In this document: in pieces, positions 62,204-64,000 of the stretch
Layout of the letters: each line of letters begins with the position of its first letter
Numbering within the stretch: the stretch's first letter is position 1
NCBI RefSeq assembly: GCF_006716695.1
Contig: NZ_VFPN01000002.1
Coordinates: 62,001-126,000 of the forward strand
From: Klugiella xanthotipulae
GTDB lineage: Bacteria; Actinomycetota; Actinomycetes; Actinomycetales; Microbacteriaceae
Length of the DNA stretch: 64,000 nt
Reading direction: 5' to 3'
Position numbers and translations under genes: made by a program
The notes under the pieces: model-generated
What the model was told of the DNA's origin: nothing
Seen by the model: only the letters and a program-made list of their open reading frames with translations
Database searches by the model: none

Positions 62204-62303
62204 TCGAATCTCTGTTTCGAATATATCTTCGATTATTCGAATAATCAAGCAAATCTTCGGCTAATTTTTCAAAACTTCTCGCGACACTCGAATATATGTT
62301 TGC
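62204..62303. promoter_or_regulatory. Cluster of LexA boxes between LysM gene and lexA
   Basis: AT-rich divergent region with an excellent site TCGAATATATCTTCGA (62217-62232), overlapping TTCGATTATTCGAA (62229-62242), an imperfect TCGAA-N7-TTCGA at 62204-62220, and TCGAATATATGTTTGC (62288-62303). It probably controls both genes. Confidence 0.8.
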
Positions 62304-62443
62304 CATGTTTCTGAAACATCACTACAGTTTTGGGTACGGCACCGGCTTGACCAGCGGCGCTAGCAGTACTCAATCAGAGACCACTGACATCGGGAGTTCC
62401 GCCCGCACACCATCACGTCCATCGACCTAATAGGGAGAACCGC

Positions 62444-63157
62444 ATGAGCGACATCACCGGCGAGGCAGCGACTGCCCCGCCACGGCGGCGGCGTAAAAAC
62501 CTCAGCGCAAAACAGGTCGCCATCATGGAGGTCATTCAAAACGCGGTCAAGCAGCAGGGCTACCCACCCAGCATGCGCGAGATTGGAGATGCGGTCGGCT
62601 TATCCTCCCTCTCAAGCGTTACTCACCAACTCAATCAGCTTGAGTTGAGTGGATACCTACGCCGCGATCCGAACCGTCCACGCGCCCTCGAAATCCTCAT
62701 CGAGTTGCCCAACTCAGGCGAAAGAGCATCTCCCGCGGGCTCTTCGCCCTCCGAAATCACACCGCCCAGCCCCATCGGCGACGCCGCGATGGTCCCTCTC
62801 GTGGGCCGCATCGCTGCCGGGATTCCGATCACCGCCGAGCAGCAGGTTGAAGAAGTTGTCCCACTCCCTCGTCAGCTCGTCGGTAAGGGCGAACTGTTCA
62901 TGCTCCGGGTGGTCGGTGATTCAATGGTTGATGCCGCCATCTGTGACGGTGATTTTGTCGTGGTGCGTCAACAAAATACGGCCGATAACGGCGATATAGT
63001 CGCGGCAATGCTCGATGATGAGGCCACGGTCAAAGTCTTTAAGCAGCGTGACGGTCACACCTGGCTGCTTCCCCGCAACACCGCATTCGAGCCCATCCTC
63101 GGCGACTACGCCCAGGTTCTGGGCAAGGTCGTTGCGGTTCTGCGTTCAATCAAATAA
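62444..63157 (+). CDS. lexA: SOS repressor LexA
   Basis: 237-residue repressor with an N-terminal winged helix ([20 protein letters not shown], residues 41-60), the autocleavage bond A125-G126 in RIAAGIP, and the Ser-Lys dyad S160 (VGDSMVD) and K197 (ATVKVF). ATG at 62444 is preceded by AGGGAG. Preceded by the LexA boxes, so autoregulated. Its SOS relatives in this window are the LysM gene, the SRAP gene and the broken dnaE2 locus. Confidence 0.98.
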   Translation: MSDITGEAATAPPRRRRKNLSAKQVAIMEVIQNAVKQQGYPPSMREIGDAVGLSSLSSVTHQLNQLELSGYLRRDPNRPRALEILIELPNSGERASPAGSSPSEITPPSPIGDAAMVPLVGRIAAGIPITAEQQVEEVVPLPRQLVGKGELFMLRVVGDSMVDAAICDGDFVVVRQQNTADNGDIVAAMLDDEATVKVFKQRDGHTWLLPRNTAFEPILGDYAQVLGKVVAVLRSIK

Positions 63158-63251
63158 CGTTCGGTGGGATAGCACCCGACCAAACGATGCCCTGCTCGGT
63201 CCGATAAAACTCAGTCAGGTGCCGCTCAGCCGAGTGCATCCTTGACGCCAC

Positions 63252-63299
63252 GAACGAGGAGGTGCCCCAACCCAACGGGGTTAGGGCACCTCCTCGTTC
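63252..63299. terminator. Bidirectional terminator between lexA and metE
   Basis: GAACGAGGAGGTGCCC (63252-63267) pairs with GGGCACCTCCTCGTTC (63284-63299), 16 bp perfect, with inner CAACCC/GGGTT pairing. Confidence 0.9.
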
Positions 63300-63321
63300 C
63301 CAGGCGGACCTAGAGATTATG

Positions 63322-64000
63322 CTACCCGCGTGCGGCGCGCGTGGCCTCCAGAATGTTAGTCAGGCTAGCCGTCGTCTCCTCATAGCCACGCGTTTTGAGA
63401 CCGCAGTCCGGATTGATCCACACTTGGCTCGCGGGGATCTCGCCCAGGGCTGTCGCGATCAACTCACTGATCTCGGCGACGCTGGGGACTCGGGGCGAGT
63501 GGATATCGTAGACGCCCGGCCCGATGCCGTGATCAAACCCGCTCGCCTTAATATCGTGCACCACCTCCATCTTGGAGCGGGCCGCCTCGATGCTCGTTAC
63601 GTCGGCATCCAACGCGCGAATCGCGTCAATGACAACGCCGAATTCCGAGTAGCACAGATGCGTATGGATCTGTGTGGCATCCGCCGCACCGGCGGTTGAC
63701 AGGCGAAACGAGTTAACCGACCAGTCGAGGTAGTCTGCTTGGTCGGCGACTTTGAGGGGCAATAACTCGCGCAGAGCGGGCTCGTCCACCTGGATGATAC
63801 CGATACCGGCTTCCTCCAGATCAGCGATCTCATCGCGCAGGGCGAGAGCAACCTGGTTGGCCGTTTCGGCGAGCGGTTGATCGTCACGCACGAACGACCA
63901 GGCGAGAATTGTCACGGGACCGGTCAGCATCCCCTTGACCGGCTTCTCGGTCAGCGATTGAGTGAAGGCGCTCCACTCAACCGTGAACGGCGCAGGACGG
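63322..64000 (-). CDS. metE: Cobalamin-independent methionine synthase, C-terminal part
   Basis: MetE transfers a methyl group from 5-methyltetrahydropteroyltriglutamate to homocysteine. The last ~225 residues are seen: [26 protein letters not shown], the zinc-ligand region HTHLCYSEF with its His and Cys, [24 protein letters not shown], and the C-terminal zinc Cys in [13 protein letters not shown]. The N-terminal two-thirds lies beyond the window. The 3' end is close to the shared terminator with lexA. Confidence 0.96.
   Translation of the reverse strand, partial: RPAPFTVEWSAFTQSLTEKPVKGMLTGPVTILAWSFVRDDQPLAETANQVALALRDEIADLEEAGIGIIQVDEPALRELLPLKVADQADYLDWSVNSFRLSTAGAADATQIHTHLCYSEFGVVIDAIRALDADVTSIEAARSKMEVVHDIKASGFDHGIGPGVYDIHSPRVPSVAEISELIATALGEIPASQVWINPDCGLKTRGYEETTASLTNILEATRAARG

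Noticed and set aside
1-64000. CRISPR arrays, rRNA genes, prophage modules
   Set aside because: No regularly spaced repeats, rRNA-like sequence or phage structural genes were seen on reading through.

Overview
The window is high-GC, densely coded actinobacterial chromosome. The gene set points to the family Microbacteriaceae: DUF6264, DUF4245 and DUF3039 proteins, a glpX/fba pair beside ispH-xseA-xseB, lexA divergent from a LysM protein, and a class II fumarase next to a beta-carbonic anhydrase. Genus cannot be set from the sequence alone.

Layout. (1) 1-8604 is conserved core: glpX (partial), fba, small membrane proteins, ispH, xseA/xseB, DUF4245, carbonic anhydrase, fumC and DUF3039. (2) 8659-12650 is a two-gene ABC exporter whose ATPase carries an unusually long acidic N-terminal extension. 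(3) 12882-20533 is a cell-surface glycopolymer cluster: a nucleotidyltransferase, a TagGH-like exporter, a GT2 glycosyltransferase and two CDP-glycerol glycerophosphotransferase-type proteins, one with two catalytic modules. (4) 20627-25594 holds an HtrA protease, an aminotransferase, and a MarR regulator divergent from a FUSC membrane protein. (5) 25591-34407 is a complete 3-(3-hydroxyphenyl)propionate pathway: operon mhpA-D-F-E-C-B plus a divergent-type IclR regulator and an MFS importer. (6) 34598-39498 has a nitrilase-family hydrolase, an HdeD-like protein, and two identical initiator tRNA genes flanking a 3 kb segment with an MFS transporter and an AraC regulator.

(7) 39699-61223 is the accessory, rearranged part. 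Two near-identical 1309-bp IS3-family elements lie at 39699-41007 and 59007-60315. Between them are a seven-gene ABC transporter/polyol-type catabolic operon with a SorC regulator, an old IS3 remnant, an ECF sigma/DGPF pair, housekeeping genes (quinone oxidoreductase, PAP2, pepA), and a SOS-response-associated peptidase. The second IS sits inside the wreck of a DnaE2-type error-prone polymerase gene whose catalytic middle is gone. Between the polymerase 5' fragment and that IS is a truncated gene for an AGS-C sensor domain, the C-terminal module of some CBASS CD-NTases. This looks like the remnant of an anti-phage system. (8) 61435-64000 is core again: the LysM protein and lexA around a multi-box LexA operator region, then metE (partial).

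Working together: the mhp cluster imports and cleaves hydroxyphenylpropionate to succinate, pyruvate and acetyl-CoA. The SorC operon probably takes up a sugar or polyol, oxidises it, phosphorylates it, and splits a deoxy-sugar phosphate with DeoC. LexA would have controlled lexA/LysM and the now-broken mutagenic polymerase.
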